A stretch of 64,000 nucleotides of DNA from Mycobacterium sp. DL592 (lineage in GTDB: Bacteria; Actinomycetota; Actinomycetes; Mycobacteriales; Mycobacteriaceae). The notes beneath the pieces were generated by a model, which worked only from the letters and a program-made list of their open reading frames with translations, made no database searches and was not told the origin of the DNA. Location: contig NZ_CP050192.1 in assembly GCF_011694515.1 (NCBI RefSeq), positions 3,221,301 through 3,285,300 of the forward strand, read 5' to 3'. Both the position numbers and the translations under genes were made by a program. Of this stretch, positions 52,377 to 62,239 are shown in pieces (the stretch's first letter is position 1; every line of letters starts with the position of its first letter).

Positions 52377-54010
52377 CCGCCTGCGGACAGGTAGTCGCCG
52401 GCGATCGATCGTGCGATCTGCGCGTCGAGGAGGTTGCTGGCGAGGTTGGCGACGTTGGGGCTGCCGAGCCCGGTCACGAGGTCGTATCCGTCGCCTGGGA
52501 CGTCAACTGCGTTGCCGCCCAACGCGATATCGCGGAATCCGGGGAGTCTCGACCCCTCGGCCACGTGATACAGCAGGGTGTTGATGTCACCGAGCGGCCG
52601 TCCACCGCGGGCGATCACGTATTGATTCATCAACACTGTCAGTCCTGCCCAGATTGGCGCGGCCTGCGAGGTGCCGCCGCCGATTCTGGGGTTCTGCTCA
52701 AAGATCAGCTTCACCCCGGTGAAGGGGTCGGCCACGGCTGACACGTCGGGAACCAGCCGGTGCTGCGTATCGCGTCCGGTGGACACCTCGTGCTGATAGC
52801 CGGGGCGGTCGAACAACCGAGACACTCCCCCGCTGGAGCCTTGCGACAGCGGTACGTCGACCCAGGCCCGCTCCTCGATCCACCTGCCCTCCAGATCGGT
52901 CGACAGCGTGGTCCCGCCGACCGAGGTGATCTCCGGCAGCGACGCCACCGAGTCCACACCTATGTCGTCGGGTCCGGGGGCGGCCGACCAGTCTTGGCCG
53001 CCCTTGCATTCCAGCCCGCCGGCGTCGCCGCTGGCGTCAAAGACCGCGATGCCGCGGCGGTGGGCGTTGGTCAAGGCGGTCCGCACCGGCGCCAGGTCGG
53101 CCGCGGTGACCAGAGCCTCACAGCCCCACCCGATCGACAGGCTCCACACCGAGCCCGGGTACCGGTCGGCCGCGACGTCGAACATCCGGCCGATCTTCTC
53201 GAACGTGCCCCCGCCGTCGAGCGTCGGACGCGCGTTGACCACCACGAGTTGGGCGTCGGGGGCGATGGCGTGTGCCACTTCCAGATCCATCACGGTCTCG
53301 CCGTGCGCGGGACCGAGTGGACCGTCGACCACGACCGGGGTGAACCGCGGCAGCCCGGAGGTGTCGGCGTACATGTCGAGATCGCGTTGGTCGAAGCCGT
53401 CGAAGGCGAAGAATACGACGGTGGCGCCCTTGCCGGTGTAGCCCGCGGCGGCGAGCGGTGCCGCGTTGTAGGCGGTGAGTAGATGCCGAGGGCTCAAGCC
53501 CGGCCTGGGCACATCCAGCGGTAGATCGGGGCGCGCCATCCGGTAGGGCAGGTAGCTCAGGATCCGCCCGACCGCGGTGGCCTCACCGCGCACGGCGGCG
53601 GGTAGCTCCGGCTGGCTCGGGGAGGCGTAGAACACCTGACCGCGACGGCCCCGGTAGTCGTGGATCGGCACGGCGAAGGCGTCCGAGAGCCGTTGCGCGG
53701 GACCGCTGACCACCGCCCAGTCGTCGCCGTCCCGCCAGCGCACCGTCAGGCCGCGGGACTGCGCCCACCCGATCAGGGTGCCGGGGCGGGTGGTCCCGGA
53801 CAGCGTGAACGTGAGCTGGGCATCATCAGCGTGCGACGGGCCGAGGTTGCTCGAGGCGGCCAGCAGCGACGCGTAGGGGCCGGGGATCACCGGCGCGCCG
53901 AGGGCCAGCCGCGACTGCCACGGCCCCGCCGCCGCCACTGCGATCAGCAGCGCGGTGGCGATGGCGATCGCCGGCCGGACTCGCGTGCGTCCCCCGCGGT
54001 GCACGTTCAT
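52373..54010 (-). CDS. secreted S53 (sedolisin/kumamolisin-like) serine-carboxyl protease
   Basis: Sedolisins are acid-active serine proteases with a Ser-Glu-Asp triad. ATG 54010 gives 545 aa with a signal peptide (about 1-38, IAIATALLIAVAAAGPW). The pro-domain spans about 40-165. Catalytic elements: GETVMDLEVAHAI (Glu and Asp), FDASGDAGG (oxyanion Asp) and GGGTSQAAPIWAG with the nucleophilic serine (about 452). The end GDGYDLVTGLGSPN is typical. The earlier ATG at 54034 is upstream of the signal. It overlaps the membrane protein gene, suggesting a functional pair. Confidence 0.87.
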   Translation of the reverse strand: MNVHRGGRTRVRPAIAIATALLIAVAAAGPWQSRLALGAPVIPGPYASLLAASSNLGPSHADDAQLTFTLSGTTRPGTLIGWAQSRGLTVRWRDGDDWAVVSGPAQRLSDAFAVPIHDYRGRRGQVFYASPSQPELPAAVRGEATAVGRILSYLPYRMARPDLPLDVPRPGLSPRHLLTAYNAAPLAAAGYTGKGATVVFFAFDGFDQRDLDMYADTSGLPRFTPVVVDGPLGPAHGETVMDLEVAHAIAPDAQLVVVNARPTLDGGGTFEKIGRMFDVAADRYPGSVWSLSIGWGCEALVTAADLAPVRTALTNAHRRGIAVFDASGDAGGLECKGGQDWSAAPGPDDIGVDSVASLPEITSVGGTTLSTDLEGRWIEERAWVDVPLSQGSSGGVSRLFDRPGYQHEVSTGRDTQHRLVPDVSAVADPFTGVKLIFEQNPRIGGGTSQAAPIWAGLTVLMNQYVIARGGRPLGDINTLLYHVAEGSRLPGFRDIALGGNAVDVPGDGYDLVTGLGSPNVANLASNLLDAQIARSIAGDYLSAGG

Positions 54011-54040
54011 CGCCGCATTATGCGCCTCGCGCACGCACCT

Positions 54041-54082
54041 GGGAAAAAGAAAACAACCCCCGGAGAAATTCCAGGGGTTGTT
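54041..54082 (-). terminator. intrinsic terminator after tRNA-Glu
   Basis: On the minus strand AACAACCCC and GGGGTTGTT form a 9-bp stem around a 13-nt loop (54052-54082), followed by a T-rich run TTTTCTTTTTCCC. It lies 8 nt downstream of the tRNA-Glu 3' end. A true stem plus T-run terminator is uncommon in mycobacteria. Confidence 0.8.
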
Positions 54083-54089
54083 GGTTTGG

Positions 54090-54162
54090 TAGCCCCGATG
54101 GGATTCGAACCCACGCTACCGCCGTGAGAGGGCGGCGTCCTAGGCCGCTAGACGACGGGGCC
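54090..54162 (-). tRNA. tRNA-Glu (CTC)
   Basis: The minus strand folds as a 73-nt tRNA: acceptor GGCCCCG paired to CGGGGCT with one G-T, anticodon stem CCGCC/GGCGG enclosing the loop CTCTCAC with anticodon CTC, and T-loop GTTCGAATC. The discriminator is A at 54090. It is followed by an intrinsic terminator. Confidence 0.95.
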
Positions 54163-54226
54163 AGAACCAATCCGTGGCGCGCCTTGCGGCGCACCGGGAA
54201 GTCAGCATAGCTCAGAGCGTCGTACC

Positions 54227-54280
54227 GACGAAATTGAGCACCTACCCGATGAAATCGGGCACTTCACCGACGAAATTGCT
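54227..54280. repeat. imperfect 21-nt tandem repeat between two tRNA genes
   Basis: Two adjacent 21-nt units (54227-54247 and 54248-54268) share GA-GAAAT-G-GCAC with 15 of 21 bases equal, and a third partial unit (54269-54280) repeats GACGAAATTG and abuts the tRNA-Gln 3' end. Such GAAAT/GCAC blocks recur in mycobacterial spacers as I recall. Confidence 0.6.
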
Positions 54281-54350
54281 GGGGTACCAGGACTCGAACC
54301 TAGAATGGCTGAACCAGAATCAGCTGTGTTGCCAATTACACCATACCCCA
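54279..54350 (-). tRNA. tRNA-Gln (CTG)
   Basis: A 72-nt tRNA on the minus strand: acceptor TGGGGTA with TACCCCA, anticodon stem GCTGA/TCAGC around the loop TTCTGGT giving anticodon CTG, T-loop GTTCGAGTC, discriminator G. It lies 116 nt upstream of tRNA-Glu on the same strand, so the pair may be cotranscribed. Confidence 0.95.
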
Positions 54351-54459
54351 TTGGCTGCCTATAACCGCTGGTCGGAAGGCTGTCAGTTTAGCGGGTGACG
54401 TACGCCTGTCCGGCATCAGTTGCGGGCCGACGAGCACACTATCAAAGATTTCGGCCCGG

Positions 54460-55941
54460 CTATTCCAGCCCCCCGGCGCCGTCCCGGGCCGCCCGCAGCC
54501 GCAGCAGCGCCCGGTCGCGGCCGAGCAGCTCCAGCGACTCGAACAGCGGCGGGCTGACGGTGGCTCCGGTGGCGGCCACCCGGATCGGCCCGAAGGCCTT
54601 GCGTGGCTTGAGTTCGAGGCCTTCGAGCAGCGCGGCTTTGAGCGCCTCCTCGATGCCGGAGGTCGTCCACAGGCCTACTCCCTCGAGTGCGGTGATGGCC
54701 GCATCGAGCACCGGCACCGCATCGGGCCCGAGTTCCTTGGCTGCGGCCTTCGGATCGAGTTCGTAGGAGCCGTCGTCGAGGAATTTCAATAGCCCCCAGG
54801 CGTCGGAGAGCACGACGATGCGGGTCTGCACCAGTTCCGCGGCGGTGGCGAATGCGGCGTCGTCCAAGCCGGTGTCATGGCCGTGCTCAGCGAGGTAACC
54901 GGCCAGCCGGCTGGCGAATTCGGCCGGGTCGAGGCGCCGGATGTGTTCGGCGTTGACCGCATCGGCCTTCTTCTGGTCGAAGCGGGCCGGGTTGGAGTTG
55001 ACGTCGACGACGTCGAAGGCGGCCACCATCTCCTCGATGCTGAAGATGTCACGATCCTCGGCGATCCCCCAGCCCAGCAACGCCAGATAGTTCAGCAGAC
55101 CCTCGGGAATGAACCCGCGCTCGCGATGCAGGAACAGATTCGATTCCGGGTCGCGCTTGGACAGCTTCTTGGTCCCCTCGCCCAATACCGGTGGGAGATG
55201 GGCGAATTCGGGAACCTGATCGGTCACACCGATGCGGATCAGCGCCTGATACAGGGCGATTTGGCGCGGCGTGGAGGGCAGCAGGTCCTCGCCGCGCAGC
55301 ACATGGGTGATCTTCATCAGCGCGTCGTCGACGGGATTGACCAAGGTGTACAACGGTTCTCCGGTCGCGCGGGTGAGCGCGAAATCGGGCACCGTGCCGG
55401 CGGCGAAGGTCGTCTTGCCGCGCACCAGGTCGTGCCAGCTGATGTCCTTGTCGGGCATCCGCAGCCGCAGCACGGCGTTACGGCCCTCGGCGGCATAGGC
55501 GGCGCGCTGTTCGTCGGTCAGGTCCCGGTCGTAATTGTCGTAGCCCAGTTTGGGATTGCGGCCGGCGGCCAGATGCCGCGCCTCCACCTCTTCGGGGGTG
55601 GAGTAGGCCGGGTAGGCCTCACCGGCCTCGACGAGTTTGGCCACCACGTCCGCGTAGAGGTCCTTGCGCTGGGACTGGCGGTAGGGCTCGTGCGGGCCGC
55701 CGACCTCGGGTCCCTCGTCCCAGTTCAGTCCCAGCCAGCGCAGCGCTTCCAGCAGTGCGGCATAGCTTTCCTCGGAGTCGCGCTGGGCGTCGGTGTCCTC
55801 GATGCGAAACACGAAGGTGCCACCGGTGTGCCGGGCGTAGGCCCAGTTGAACAATGCGGTGCGCACCATACCGACATGTGGAATGCCGGTCGGTGACGGG
55901 CAAAACCGCACGCGCACAGGCTTATCAGCCGCCCCGGTCAT
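54460..55941 (-). CDS. gltX: glutamate--tRNA ligase
   Basis: GltX charges tRNA-Glu, and in actinobacteria also mischarges tRNA-Gln for the amidotransferase pathway; both tRNAs are encoded next to it. The protein has the class I signature [15 protein letters not shown] (HVGM in place of HIGH, about 10-24) and KLSKRDPES (KMSKS-type, about 255). ATG 55941 has AGGG 6 nt upstream and overlaps the FAH-family stop; ATG 55944 is an alternative. Length of 493 aa is normal. Confidence 0.96.
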   Translation of the reverse strand: MTGAADKPVRVRFCPSPTGIPHVGMVRTALFNWAYARHTGGTFVFRIEDTDAQRDSEESYAALLEALRWLGLNWDEGPEVGGPHEPYRQSQRKDLYADVVAKLVEAGEAYPAYSTPEEVEARHLAAGRNPKLGYDNYDRDLTDEQRAAYAAEGRNAVLRLRMPDKDISWHDLVRGKTTFAAGTVPDFALTRATGEPLYTLVNPVDDALMKITHVLRGEDLLPSTPRQIALYQALIRIGVTDQVPEFAHLPPVLGEGTKKLSKRDPESNLFLHRERGFIPEGLLNYLALLGWGIAEDRDIFSIEEMVAAFDVVDVNSNPARFDQKKADAVNAEHIRRLDPAEFASRLAGYLAEHGHDTGLDDAAFATAAELVQTRIVVLSDAWGLLKFLDDGSYELDPKAAAKELGPDAVPVLDAAITALEGVGLWTTSGIEEALKAALLEGLELKPRKAFGPIRVAATGATVSPPLFESLELLGRDRALLRLRAARDGAGGLE

Positions 55942-56717
55942 CATTTGCCCTTTCGCACGACGGGATTGGTGAGGGTGCCGATGCCCTCGATGCTGACGCT
56001 GACGGTGTCACCGTGCTCGATCGGACCCACACCTTCGGGGGTGCCGGTGAGGATGAGGTCGCCGGGCAGCAGGGTCATGACGGCCGAGATCCACTCGATG
56101 ATGGCGCCGATGTCGTGGATCATCATCGAGGTCCGGCTCAGTTGGCGCACTTCGCCGTTGACCTCGGTGCGGATCTCCAGATCCGAGGGGTCCAGATCGG
56201 TGACGATCCAGGGCCCGACCGGGCAGAAGGTGTCGTGGCCCTTGGCGCGCATCCACTGGCCGTCGGCCTTCTGCTGATCACGTGCCGAGACGTCGTTGGC
56301 GATGGTGTAGCCGAGGATGTTCTCGAACGCCCGCGCGGCGGGAACGTCCTTGCACGGCCGGCCGATCACCACCGCCAGCTCCCCCTCATGGTGGACCGGC
56401 GAGGCGTTGGCGGGCAGCTGGATCGGCACGCCCGGGCCGATGATCGCGGTGTTGGGTTTGAGGAAGATCACCGGATCCTCCGGCGCCTCACCACCCATCT
56501 CCTCGATGTGGGCCTGGTAGTTCTTGCCCATGCAGACCACCTTGCTGGCCAGGATCGGCGCCAGCAGCCGGACGTCGGCCAGCGGCCAGCTCCGCCCGGT
56601 GAAGGTGGGGGTGCCGAACGGATGCTCGGCGATCTCACGGGCTTGGAGGTCCGACCCGTCGCCTTCGATGCTGACGAAGGCGACCCCGTCGGGACTGGCA
56701 ATTCTTCCCAGGCGCAT
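55941..56717 (-). CDS. fumarylacetoacetate hydrolase family protein
   Basis: The 258-aa protein has the FAH fold used by hydratases, decarboxylases and C-C hydrolases. Family elements: [28 protein letters not shown], the metal site [11 protein letters not shown] (His/Glu), and [15 protein letters not shown] near the end. ATG 56717 start. Its stop codon overlaps the gltX start, so the two are coupled. Matches Rv2993c by position. The substrate is unknown. Confidence 0.9.
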   Translation of the reverse strand: MRLGRIASPDGVAFVSIEGDGSDLQAREIAEHPFGTPTFTGRSWPLADVRLLAPILASKVVCMGKNYQAHIEEMGGEAPEDPVIFLKPNTAIIGPGVPIQLPANASPVHHEGELAVVIGRPCKDVPAARAFENILGYTIANDVSARDQQKADGQWMRAKGHDTFCPVGPWIVTDLDPSDLEIRTEVNGEVRQLSRTSMMIHDIGAIIEWISAVMTLLPGDLILTGTPEGVGPIEHGDTVSVSIEGIGTLTNPVVRKGK

Positions 56718-56868
56718 TCGGTAAAGCCTAGTGGTCGGTCGTTGCGCGTTGAGTGAGGAGTCACGCAGACCTGCACCCGCACATCCACTGCGAGATTTGT
56801 CACTTCGCGTATCTCATTATGTGGGAATCAGATTCAGCATCGTGGGAACTGCATGCGATCATGACCGG

Positions 56869-58059
56869 GTGAGCACCGACGACATCAGCACCGTGCGGCG
56901 CTGGTCGATGCTCGTCATCGCGCTGTTCGCCACCCTGTCGGCCAACGTCTTCATCAACGGCGTCGCCTTCCTGATTCCCACGCTGCACACCACGATGGGC
57001 ATGGATCTGGCGAAGGCCGGACTGATCTCGGCGCTGCCGAGTTTCGGCATGGTGGTCACCCTCATCGCCTGGGGCTACGTGGTGGACCGCATCGGGGAAC
57101 GGTTCGTCCTCACCGTCGGTTCGGCGCTGACCGCAGCGGCGTCCTTCGCCGCCTCGACCGCACACTCACTGCCCGTCATGGGCGTGTTCCTGCTGCTCGG
57201 GGGCATGGCAGCGGCCAGCAGCAACTCGGCAAGCGGTCGGCTGGTGGTGGGCTGGTTTCCGCCGCAGCAGCGCGGGCTGGTGATGGGTATCCGCCAGACC
57301 GCTACGCCACTGGGCGTCGGCTTCGGTGCTCTGGTGATCCCGCGGCTGGCACAGGAACACGGCGTCGGGCCCGCTCTGCTGTTCCCGGCATTGGTGTGCG
57401 CGGTGGCGGCCATCGTGTGCGCGGGCTTGGTGCTGGACCCGCCACGGACGCCGCGCGCGGAGGCTCCCGCTGAAGACCTGGCCAACCCGTACCGCGGTTC
57501 GGCCGTGCTGTGGCGAATCCACGCGGTCTCGGTGCTGCTGGTAGTTCCGCAGTGTGTGGTGTGGACCTTCACTCTGGTGTGGCTGATCGCCGATCGCGGA
57601 TGGTCACCGGAATCCGCGGGTGTGCTGATGCTGGCCGCCCAGTTGCTGGGCGCGCTGGGCCGCATCGCCGCCGGGCGCTGGTCGGACTCGATGGGTCTGC
57701 GGCTGCGCCCGATCCGGCTCATCGCCGTCGCCGCGGCCGCTTCGATGCTCGCCCTCGCGGTCACCGATGCGCTGCACTCCCCGCTGAGTATCGCGGTGAT
57801 GGTCGCAGCCTCGGTGATCACGGTCAGCGACAACGGGTTGGCGTTCACCGCCATCGCCGAGATCGCCGGGCCGTTCTGGAGCGGGCGGGCGCTGGGAACG
57901 CAGAACACCAGCCAACTGTTCACCACCGGGATCACGCCGCCGTTGTTCGGCGCCGTGATCGGGGTGCTGGGCTTTCCGGCGGCGTTCGCGGTGTGCGCGC
58001 TGTTCCCGCTCGCCGCGCTGAAGTTGGTGCCGGCCGACCCGCCGAGCACCCAGAGCTAG
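56869..58059 (+). CDS. MFS transporter (Rv2994-like)
   Basis: The 396-aa product has about 12 membrane helices of the major facilitator superfamily. The loop 2-3 motif appears as [14 protein letters not shown], and a second copy as [21 protein letters not shown] 56869 has no Shine-Dalgarno, but GATCAT lies 6 nt upstream, consistent with a leaderless start; longer starts are possible. It is divergent from the FAH-family gene and convergent with leuB, overlapping it by 4 nt. The transported compound is unknown. Confidence 0.85.
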   Translation: MSTDDISTVRRWSMLVIALFATLSANVFINGVAFLIPTLHTTMGMDLAKAGLISALPSFGMVVTLIAWGYVVDRIGERFVLTVGSALTAAASFAASTAHSLPVMGVFLLLGGMAAASSNSASGRLVVGWFPPQQRGLVMGIRQTATPLGVGFGALVIPRLAQEHGVGPALLFPALVCAVAAIVCAGLVLDPPRTPRAEAPAEDLANPYRGSAVLWRIHAVSVLLVVPQCVVWTFTLVWLIADRGWSPESAGVLMLAAQLLGALGRIAAGRWSDSMGLRLRPIRLIAVAAAASMLALAVTDALHSPLSIAVMVAASVITVSDNGLAFTAIAEIAGPFWSGRALGTQNTSQLFTTGITPPLFGAVIGVLGFPAAFAVCALFPLAALKLVPADPPSTQS

Positions 58060-59066
58060 AGCGCCGCGCGAATCCGCTCGCCGACCTCGCGGGTGGAGTA
58101 GGTCTTATCTCCCCGCGTGGCCAGATGGTTGGCGACGGACTTGTCGACACGAGCCGCGGCGGCGTCCTCGCCAATGTGGTTCAGCAGCAAGGACACCGAC
58201 ATCACCGCAGCGGTGGGATCGGCGATGCCCTGGCCCGCGATGTCCGGCGCGCTGCCATGCACGGGCTCGAACATCGACGGGTTGGTGCCGGTGGCGTCGA
58301 TATTGCCGCTGGCCGCCAATCCGATTCCGCCGCACACTGCGGCAGCCAGGTCGGTGATGATGTCGCCGAACAGGTTGTCGGTGACGATGACGTCGAATCG
58401 GCCCGGGTCGGTAACCATGTGGATGGTGGCCGCGTCGATGTGCTGATAGGCGACCTCGACCTCGGGGTACTGCGCGCCGACTTCGGCGACCACCCGCGAC
58501 CACAGACTGCCCGCGAACGTCAGCACGTTGGTCTTGTGCACCAGCGTCAGATGCTTGCGGCGGGATTGGGCCCGCGCGAAGGCATCACGCACCACGCGCT
58601 CGACACCGAACGCGGTGTTCACGCTGACCTCGGTGGCCACCTCGTGCGGTGTCCCGACACGCAGCGCCCCACCGTTGCCGGTGTAGGGACCTTCGGTGCC
58701 CTCGCGCACCACGACGAAGTCGATACCCGTCACCCCGGACAGCGGGCTGCTGACACCGGGGTACAGCCGGCCCGGCCGCAGGTTGACGTGATGGTCGAGG
58801 GCGAAACGCAGTTTGAGCAGCAGGCCCCGTTCGAGCACACCGCTGGGCACCGACGGGTCGCCGATGGCGCCGAGCAGGATCGCGTCGTAGCCCTTGAGTT
58901 CCTCGATGGTCTGCTCGGTGAGCAGTTCACCAGTGGCGTGGTAGCGCCGCGCACCGAGGTCGTACTCGGTGATGTCCACACCGGGCAGCACGACGTCGAG
59001 CACCTGCAGTGCTTCTGCGATGACTTCCGGGCCGATACCGTCGCCCGCGATCACAGCCAATTTCAT
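58056..59066 (-). CDS. leuB: 3-isopropylmalate dehydrogenase
   Basis: LeuB oxidatively decarboxylates 3-isopropylmalate in leucine synthesis. The 336-aa protein starts [15 protein letters not shown] and has [29 protein letters not shown], and [18 protein letters not shown] with [17 protein letters not shown] 59066 has GAGGAGGAG 8 nt upstream, so the GTG at 59075 is excluded by the ribosome site. An 18-codon mini-ORF ends on this ATG. It is in the serA-leuB operon; leuCD lies elsewhere in the window. Confidence 0.97.
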   Translation of the reverse strand: MKLAVIAGDGIGPEVIAEALQVLDVVLPGVDITEYDLGARRYHATGELLTEQTIEELKGYDAILLGAIGDPSVPSGVLERGLLLKLRFALDHHVNLRPGRLYPGVSSPLSGVTGIDFVVVREGTEGPYTGNGGALRVGTPHEVATEVSVNTAFGVERVVRDAFARAQSRRKHLTLVHKTNVLTFAGSLWSRVVAEVGAQYPEVEVAYQHIDAATIHMVTDPGRFDVIVTDNLFGDIITDLAAAVCGGIGLAASGNIDATGTNPSMFEPVHGSAPDIAGQGIADPTAAVMSVSLLLNHIGEDAAAARVDKSVANHLATRGDKTYSTREVGERIRAAL

Positions 59067-59119
59067 CTGCGCCACTCCTCCTCATCGCTTCGCTCTGCAT
59101 CGTCGATGGCGCGTTTCAT
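59063..59119 (-). CDS. possible coupling mini-ORF between serA and leuB
   Basis: An 18-codon frame ([18 protein letters not shown]) starts with an ATG overlapping the serA stop (ATGA) and ends with a TGA overlapping the leuB ATG (ATGA). Both junctions are 4-nt overlaps, as in translational coupling. It contains GAGCGAAGCGATGAGGAGGA, that is, the repeat core joined to the leuB ribosome site. Expression is not shown; it may simply be a spacer. Confidence 0.35.
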   Translation of the reverse strand: MKRAIDDAERSDEEEWRR

Positions 59120-60702
59120 GAGAAATCCACCACTTCCAGAGTCACCGCACCGACGGCGGCACCGATCGCCCCACGCACATCGGCAGGCACGTCGCGGTCC
59201 AGCCGCAGCATCACCGTCGCCGCCGTGCCACTGGTGTCCTGGCTCATCTGCGCGGCAAGGATATTGACGTCCGCACCGCCGAGCAGGGTGCCGATCTTGC
59301 CGAGCGCACCCGGCTGGTCGGTGTAGTTCAGGATCAGGTTGACGCCCTCGGCCCGCAGATCGAAGTTGCGTCCGTTGATCTGGACGATCTTCTCGGTCTG
59401 CTGCGGGCCGGACAGGGTGCCGGAGACGTTGATCGCCGAGCCGTCCGCCGCGAGCGCACGCACGTCGACCACGCTGCGATGGTTGATGCTCTCGGTGGCC
59501 GTACTCAATTCGGTCTGCAGGCCGCGGTCGTTGGCCAGACCGGGGGCGTTGACAAAGGTGACCTGCTGGTCGGTGACGGTGGAGAAGAACCCTCGCAGGG
59601 CCGAAAGTTTCAGTACCTCAACGTCTTCGGCTGCCAGCTCGCCGCTGACCCGAACCGACAGCGTGGTGGGCGGCTCGGTGGCCAATACGCCGACGAGCAC
59701 GCCGAGCTTGCGCACCAGGTCCAGCCACGGCGACACCTCTTCGCTGACCGCACCCGCACCGACGTTGACCGCGTCCGGGACGAACTCCCCCGCCAGCGCC
59801 AGCTTCACGCTTTCGGCGACGTCGGTGCCGGCCCGGTCCTGCGCCTCGGTGGTCGATGCGCCCAGATGCGGGGTGACCACGACCTGGGGCAGCTCGAACA
59901 GTGGGCTGTCGGTGCAGGGTTCGGTGGAGAACACGTCGAGCCCGGCGGCGCGGACATGGCCGCTGGTGATCGCCTCGGCCAGCGCGTGCTCGTCGATAAG
60001 GCCGCCGCGCGCGGCGTTGACGATGATGACGCCCGGCTTGGTCTTGGCCAGCGCCTCCTTGCCCAGCAAGCCGGCGGTCTCCGGGGTCTTGGGCAGATGG
60101 ACGGAGATGAAATCCGCCCGGGGCAGCAGCTCATCGAGGGACAGCAGCTCGATGCCGAGCTGCGCGGCGCGGGCCGGCGGGACGTAGGGGTCGTAGGCGA
60201 CGACGTGCGTGCCGAAGGCGGCCAGGCGCGCGGCGACGAGCTGGCCGATGCGGCCGAGGCCGACGACGCCGACGGTCTTGCCGAAGATCTCGGTGCCGTT
60301 GAACGACGACCGCTTCCAGGTGTGCTCCCGGAGGGTGGCGTCAGCGGCCGGGATCTGCCGGGCGGCGGCCAGCATCAGCGCCAGCGCGTGCTCGGCGGCG
60401 CTGTGGATGTTGGAGGTCGGCGCGTTGACGACGAGCACACCCGCGGCGGTGGCCGCGGGGACGTCGACGTTGTCCAGGCCGACGCCCGCGCGGGCGACGA
60501 TCTTGAGCTTGGGTGCGGCCGCGATCACCTCGGCGTCCACGGTGGTCGCCGAGCGCACCAGCAGCGCGTCGGCGTCGGCTACCGCTGCCAGCAGTTCTGG
60601 GCGGTCCGGGCCGTCGACCCAGCGCACCTCGACGTTGTCGCCGAGGGCGGCGACGGTCGACTCGGCGAGTTTGTCGGCGATCAACACAACGGGCAGATTC
60701 AC
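59116..60702 (-). CDS. serA: D-3-phosphoglycerate dehydrogenase
   Basis: SerA catalyses the first step of serine synthesis and is feedback controlled. The 528-aa length equals the long mycobacterial type. Features: AGVGLDNVDVPAATAAGV, the NAD motif VGVVGLGRIGQLVAARL, the catalytic VIIVNAARGGLIDEHAL and HLGAST, an intervening regulatory domain (about 320-455), and a C-terminal ACT domain (about 455-528). GTG 60702 (VNLPVVLIADKLAEST) fixes the N-terminus; the open frame further upstream is antisense to the next gene and not coding. It is followed by leuB. Confidence 0.97.
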   Translation of the reverse strand: MNLPVVLIADKLAESTVAALGDNVEVRWVDGPDRPELLAAVADADALLVRSATTVDAEVIAAAPKLKIVARAGVGLDNVDVPAATAAGVLVVNAPTSNIHSAAEHALALMLAAARQIPAADATLREHTWKRSSFNGTEIFGKTVGVVGLGRIGQLVAARLAAFGTHVVAYDPYVPPARAAQLGIELLSLDELLPRADFISVHLPKTPETAGLLGKEALAKTKPGVIIVNAARGGLIDEHALAEAITSGHVRAAGLDVFSTEPCTDSPLFELPQVVVTPHLGASTTEAQDRAGTDVAESVKLALAGEFVPDAVNVGAGAVSEEVSPWLDLVRKLGVLVGVLATEPPTTLSVRVSGELAAEDVEVLKLSALRGFFSTVTDQQVTFVNAPGLANDRGLQTELSTATESINHRSVVDVRALAADGSAINVSGTLSGPQQTEKIVQINGRNFDLRAEGVNLILNYTDQPGALGKIGTLLGGADVNILAAQMSQDTSGTAATVMLRLDRDVPADVRGAIGAAVGAVTLEVVDFS

Positions 60703-60811
60703 GCCGGTCAGCCTATCGTGGCGGCGCCGCGGGCCAGAACGGACCGAGCGCAGCGGCCCACCTGTCCCGCCCTGCTCGCCCTCGTCGCGACATCTGGGGT
60801 GTACTGGACAG

Positions 60812-62239
60812 GTGGACGTCACCGTAGTCGGCAGCGGTCCCAACGGGCTGGCGGCCGCCGTCATCTGCGCGCGAGCCGGCCTGTCCGTGCGGGTTCTGGA
60901 AGCCCAGCCCACGCTGGGCGGCGGGTCCCGCACCCTGGCCGACCCCGAATACGGCGAGGTGCGCCACGACATCTGCTCGGCGATCCACCCGCTGGCGCTG
61001 GCGTCACCGTTCTTCGCCGAGTTCGACCTACCGGCGCGCGGGGTCGGGCTGGCGGTGCCGGAGATCTCCTACGCGAACCCGCTGCCCGGTGGCGGGGCCG
61101 CGATCGCCTACCACGACCTGGCGCGCACCAGTGCCGGCCTCCAGCAGGGGGCTTCGTGGCAGGCGCTGTTCGAGCCGCTGACTCGCAACGCGGACACCGT
61201 GCTCGGGCTGCTGCTCGGCAACAAACGCTCGGTCCCCACCAACATCCCGGCGTCGGTGGCCCTGGCGCGCCGGATGCTCGAGCAGGGCACGCCGGCCTGG
61301 GGTTCGCTGCGCGGCGAAGACGCCCGTGCACTGTTCACCGGTGTTGCAGCACACACGATTTCGCGGATGCCGTCGTTGGTTGCCGCGGGCGCTGGGCTGA
61401 TGCTGGCGACGCTGGGCCACACGGTCGGCTGGCCGGTGCCGGTGGGCGGAAGCCAGGCCATCACCGACGCCATGATCGCCGACCTACAGGCTCACGGCGG
61501 TGTTCTGGAAACCAATGCCGAAGTGCGGACACCGCCCTCGGGGGTGGTGCTCTACGACACCGCACCGACCGCGTTGCTCAACATCTACGGCGACCAGCTG
61601 CCAGACCGGTATGCAAAGGCGTTGCGGCGCTACACCTTCGGGCCCGGCGTCGCCAAGGTCGACTTCGTGCTCTCCGATGAGATTCCGTGGGCGGATTCCC
61701 GGCTGGCCTCGGCTGCCACCTTCCACCTCGGCGGCTCCCGCGCTCAGATGGCGCACGCCGAGAAGGAGATCGCCGCCGGGCGCCACGCCGAATGGCCGAT
61801 GGTTCTGGGTGCCACGCCCTATACCGCCGATCTCACACGCATCGACTCCCAAGGGCGTCGACCGTTCTGGACCTATGCCCACGTGCCTGCGGGATCGACC
61901 CTCGACCAGACCCAGGCCATCACCGCGATCATGGAGCGCTTCGCCCCGGGCTTCTGCGACATCGTCGTCGCGTCGCGCAGCATCCCGGCCGCCCGGCTGG
62001 CCGACCACGACGCCAACTATGTCGGCGGCGACATCGGGGTGGGCGGTAACTCTGTGGTGCGTGCGCTGCTCGGACCGACCCCGCGGGTCAACCCGTGGTC
62101 GACGCCGATTCCCCAGGCCTACCTGTGCTCGTCGGCCACCCCTCCCGGCGGCGGGGTGCACGGCATGTCGGGGTACTACGCCGCGCGTACCGTGCTCAAG
62201 CGCGAATTCGGCCTGCCGCTGCCGAGTCTCGCCCCCTGA
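60812..62239 (+). CDS. phytoene dehydrogenase-like FAD oxidoreductase (Rv2997-like)
   Basis: The 475-aa protein has the FAD dinucleotide motif VVGSGPNGLAAAVICARAG at its N-terminus, the GG-doublet motif LEAQPTLGGGSRT, and C-terminal ATPPGGGVHGMSGYYAARTVL, typical of CrtI-type desaturases and related oxidoreductases. GTG 60812 is divergent from serA with a 109-nt gap; the longer open frame upstream overlaps serA and is rejected. No carotenoid genes are near, so a carotenoid role is not supported. Matches Rv2997. Confidence 0.85.
   Translation: MDVTVVGSGPNGLAAAVICARAGLSVRVLEAQPTLGGGSRTLADPEYGEVRHDICSAIHPLALASPFFAEFDLPARGVGLAVPEISYANPLPGGGAAIAYHDLARTSAGLQQGASWQALFEPLTRNADTVLGLLLGNKRSVPTNIPASVALARRMLEQGTPAWGSLRGEDARALFTGVAAHTISRMPSLVAAGAGLMLATLGHTVGWPVPVGGSQAITDAMIADLQAHGGVLETNAEVRTPPSGVVLYDTAPTALLNIYGDQLPDRYAKALRRYTFGPGVAKVDFVLSDEIPWADSRLASAATFHLGGSRAQMAHAEKEIAAGRHAEWPMVLGATPYTADLTRIDSQGRRPFWTYAHVPAGSTLDQTQAITAIMERFAPGFCDIVVASRSIPAARLADHDANYVGGDIGVGGNSVVRALLGPTPRVNPWSTPIPQAYLCSSATPPGGGVHGMSGYYAARTVLKREFGLPLPSLAP

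Noticed and set aside
54174..54398. A 74-codon frame running across tRNA-Gln.
   Set aside because: It reads through a tRNA gene and the tandem repeats; a real protein is not credible.
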